DNA from: Rariglobus hedericola
GTDB taxonomy: Bacteria > Verrucomicrobiota > Verrucomicrobiia > Opitutales > Opitutaceae
Assembly: GCF_007559335.1 (NCBI RefSeq)
Contig: NZ_VMBG01000001.1
Span: 1,240,001 to 1,304,000 of the forward strand
DNA: 64,000 nt
Reading direction: 5' to 3'
This document shows positions 62,501 through 64,000 of the stretch, piece by piece. The notes beneath the pieces were generated by a model. The model was not told the origin of the DNA and did not search any database. It worked only from the letters and a program-made list of their open reading frames with translations. The position numbers and the translations under genes were made by a program. Position 1 is the first letter of the stretch. The number at the start of each line of letters is the position of its first letter.

Positions 62501-64000
62501 AGGCTGGCCGATCCAGGACATCCGCTACCTTGATACGACCTACCACGCGATCGCCAGCGCCGGTGGCTCCACCAAAGTCCTTCGGTCCACCGACGGTGTA
62601 AACTGGCAGGCGCAAATGCTGCCGCCCGCCTTCGATGGCTACCAAATCGACCGGGGCAACAATACGCTCATCATCGCGGGTCGCGACCACACGACGTCGG
62701 GTAACGGCAGCATCTACCGCTCCACCGACGGCGGTGAAACCTGGTCGTTGAGCGGACTGCCCTTCCGAGGCAACGTGACTTCGCTGCAATTTGGCGGCGG
62801 ATACTTTGTCGCTTTGAACAATTACGACGGCACATTGCGCCGCTCCACCAACGGGACGTCATGGCAGGCTCCGGTCACACCGCCCGCCAACGGGATGAAC
62901 CAGCTGACATTCCAAGGCGGCACTTTCTTCACTTACAACAGCAGCAACAGCACGCTCTACCGCTCCACCGACGGCGGAGCTTGGAGTGCTTATGCAGCAG
63001 GCGGCGCCATCCGCGGCATCCTGCACAACGCGGGAGTCTTTCACCTCTGGACCGCCACCACCTACCTCCAATCAAGCGACGGCATCACTTGGACTCTAAT
63101 CGGCTCAAGCGCCAGCCCGGACACCCCGTTGCTCATCCATGACGGGACCCGCATCATCAGCGCCAGCTCGTCGCAGCTGTCCCTGCGCTTCTCTGATACA
63201 GGCATCAGCTGGGCCACCCAAACCATCCTCAACACGGGCGCATCCACGACCATCAAAAAACTGCTGCGCGGTGGTGGACGCACGCTCGCCGGCTGTGCCA
63301 ACGGAATGATCCTTTCGTCGCCGGATTCAACGCTCCTGGAAAACACGTTCTCCCCGTTCGCCTGGACGGGCGGAGCCTCCAGTCGTGTCGAATTCTGCGA
63401 AGACGAGTTCATCCTGACGAGCCGCAGCAACACCACTCCCCACGTCGCCCTGTCCTCCGATGGCCAGACTTGGAAAAAATATGTCATCCCTGATCAGACT
63501 GATCTCGCCGGCAGCCGGATTTGGAAAGCGGGCGGTTATTATTGGGCCAACTCCCGCGGCGCTCTTTCGACAAACACCTTCTGGCGCGGCCGTTCGCCCC
63601 TCGATCTCAAACGCGTGGCGGGCACTCCTTCCGACTCGCTTAGCAGCATCCTGTTTAAAGACGGGCGTTTCTTCGCCGTAGCCGGCACCCAGTTGATCAC
63701 TTCGACTAACGAAGGCCTGACTTGGTCGTCTATCAACCCCGGCTTCAGCCTGCCTTCCGGCACGCAACTGTATCGAGCCGGCAGCCGCTGGTTTCTAATC
63801 GGATACAATACGCTGGCCTCATCGACCGACGGCTTCTCGTGGAGCCTTGCGTCCAGGCCCAACACCAACTCCCACGACTTCCTCGGCTTTGCGGAAAACA
63901 ACGGGAAGTTCTATGTGGTCACAGGCAGCTATAACCAGATCTGGGAATCCACCGACGGCATCAACTGGACCATCAACCCGCTCACCTTCAGCACGAGCGG
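59529..64000 (+). CDS. Subtilisin-like (S8) exoprotease with Ig-like and Asp-box repeats (3' truncated)
   Basis: Open from ATG 59529 to the window end (1490 codons visible), so it is incomplete. An N-terminal signal or anchor segment (VVYVVATLALLAGVLSV) and an inhibitor I9-like propeptide (~155-230) precede the S8 domain. The triad is Asp275 (VTDTGT), His330 (GHGTHVAG) and Ser492 (GTSMAAP). Two PPC-like beta modules follow (~555-800, with LWFSWTAP and VWWSWTAP), then two Ig-like modules (VHWFKDAQPI, LQWLKDGQPI) and, from ~1015, Asp-box repeats (STDGGETW, SSDGITW, STDGFSW, STDGINW) suggesting a beta-propeller. It is a secreted or surface protease; any sorting tail lies outside the window. Confidence 0.93.
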   Translation, partial: MHSPRPLSRVVYVVATLALLAGVLSVRHRGRSATELPHTTSAAKEIIAANLPITPAAPMEIRQEAAPTLRDQPASLRTEDPKASRDRWAKRLDAIRIVETHEFPADENGIVRQITWFETALKQPLVRLEQRWGRSDATDGPGMKLLSEEAVSAGHLLVGLDQGVTTEAAIRGLSEAGFTVSPVAQTPNLLSVEVPNPTQAESFDATLVALRRSPYHVVYAEADPLILIDAVPSDPKYGSQWNLTSSGEDADASLNAEAGWQVRTDASNVVVAVTDTGTRTTHEDLAANLWINLGETPGNNIDDDNNGVIDDINGFNAITTSGNISDDNGHGTHVAGIIGARGNNNLGITGVAWNVRLLTCKFLNNRGVGTTSDAVAAIHYARLHGADIINASWSMGSRSLALEEAIRQAGAAGIVFVAAAGNQATDIDAAPRYPAASDLPNIVAIGATDRNRALTAFSNYGRDRVHLAAPGEGILSSYNQSDNQYVLLSGTSMAAPQAAGALALLKAMHPSEDGLQLIQRLLAGTRLAPALSGLVQTGGILHLPTLLATESAATPHDLCESPYLFTGYQGVWSGSTAHAGRSPSDPAGLTGTRTLWFSWTAPVSGHAEWQVNATDEATFATIYRLDGTTLSSLQTDSGSTQKIRVWVDAGRTYLLGVGTTSADGHAVTVNLALPPANDLIAAAALLTGESFSATGNNRGATRESGEPRHARVGAGRSVWWSWTAPRTTRQVITTLDSSFDTVLAVYRQGNDGALIEVSSNDDSGYNLLTSRVAFDATEGVRYLIAVDSWGGDSASGAIRLGGYGLGNILILNGPRSQSVQLGSSISLQVRFLSTIDTTVHWFKDAQPIGGGRDGTLVIGNVGANDLGSYHAVLSNADESVTSEAALLTERISAPFITWSTGNLNEVVGNPITLRVVAQGSQPWTLQWLKDGQPIDGATSESLFFGSLAAGDAGQYEVVITNASGVTRSTAFKVTVANSPFTAWNWVTAPDQGWPIQDIRYLDTTYHAIASAGGSTKVLRSTDGVNWQAQMLPPAFDGYQIDRGNNTLIIAGRDHTTSGNGSIYRSTDGGETWSLSGLPFRGNVTSLQFGGGYFVALNNYDGTLRRSTNGTSWQAPVTPPANGMNQLTFQGGTFFTYNSSNSTLYRSTDGGAWSAYAAGGAIRGILHNAGVFHLWTATTYLQSSDGITWTLIGSSASPDTPLLIHDGTRIISASSSQLSLRFSDTGISWATQTILNTGASTTIKKLLRGGGRTLAGCANGMILSSPDSTLLENTFSPFAWTGGASSRVEFCEDEFILTSRSNTTPHVALSSDGQTWKKYVIPDQTDLAGSRIWKAGGYYWANSRGALSTNTFWRGRSPLDLKRVAGTPSDSLSSILFKDGRFFAVAGTQLITSTNEGLTWSSINPGFSLPSGTQLYRAGSRWFLIGYNTLASSTDGFSWSLASRPNTNSHDFLGFAENNGKFYVVTGSYNQIWESTDGINWTINPLTFSTS

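Overview
This 64 kb window is GC-rich bacterial chromosome. It is densely coding, with long one-strand gene trains, frequent ATGA/GTGA start-stop overlaps and very few recognisable Shine-Dalgarno sequences. The bacterium is diderm: the window encodes an LptD-like protein, a FadL-like porin, an RND/TolC efflux system and an AsmA-like protein. A TIGR03067-like protein, a MoxR/Bat operon, a rhombosortase-like protease, a FabV reductase and a giant protease with Ig and Asp-box repeats fit Verrucomicrobiota, most likely Opitutaceae. That placement is inference from content; no database search was possible.

Layout. 1-5.0 kb (+): three sensor-kinase genes, one cut by the window edge and one with a degenerate receiver, plus a FadL-type porin. 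5.1-7.4 kb: rmuC, a TIGR03067-like protein, a small membrane protein and a convergent release-factor-like gene. 7.5-14.8 kb (+): a compact aerotolerance-type operon of moxR, DUF58, batA, batB and batD/E. 14.8-22.4 kb (-): a hybrid PAS kinase, glgB and ppc. 22.6-28.9 kb (+): lptD-like, an rRNA m5C methyltransferase, an ECF sigma/anti-sigma pair and fabV with a clear terminator. 28.9-44.6 kb (-): LysM amidase, SulP-STAS-cNMP transporter, amidohydrolase, acyltransferase/acyl-ligase fusion, GDYXXLXY/DUF2157 membrane pair, MarR, a TOPRIM-like plus AAA ATPase pair, a polyamine ABC transporter in the order C-D-B-A, and a sigma-54 activator. 44.7-47.8 kb (+): a VIT-VWA surface protein with a Gly7-TM-basic tail, a small membrane protein and a rhombosortase-like intramembrane protease. 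47.7-57.2 kb (-): an AsmA-like protein and a marR-MFP-RND-TolC efflux operon. 57.4-59.5 kb: dps, a TPR protein and a hypothetical gene embedded in repeats. 59.5-64 kb (+): a subtilisin-type multidomain exoprotein running off the end.

The most interesting signals are three. First, the VIT-VWA / rhombosortase-like locus with a divergent sigma-54 activator looks like a self-contained surface-processing system. Second, a family of about 97-170 bp repeats with 27-bp terminal inverted repeats sits around dps. Third, degenerate 7-bp-period tandem arrays occur both in intergenic DNA and inside or at the edges of genes in the rmuC-bat region. The AAA/TOPRIM-like pair is a further candidate for a defence or nucleic-acid-processing module.
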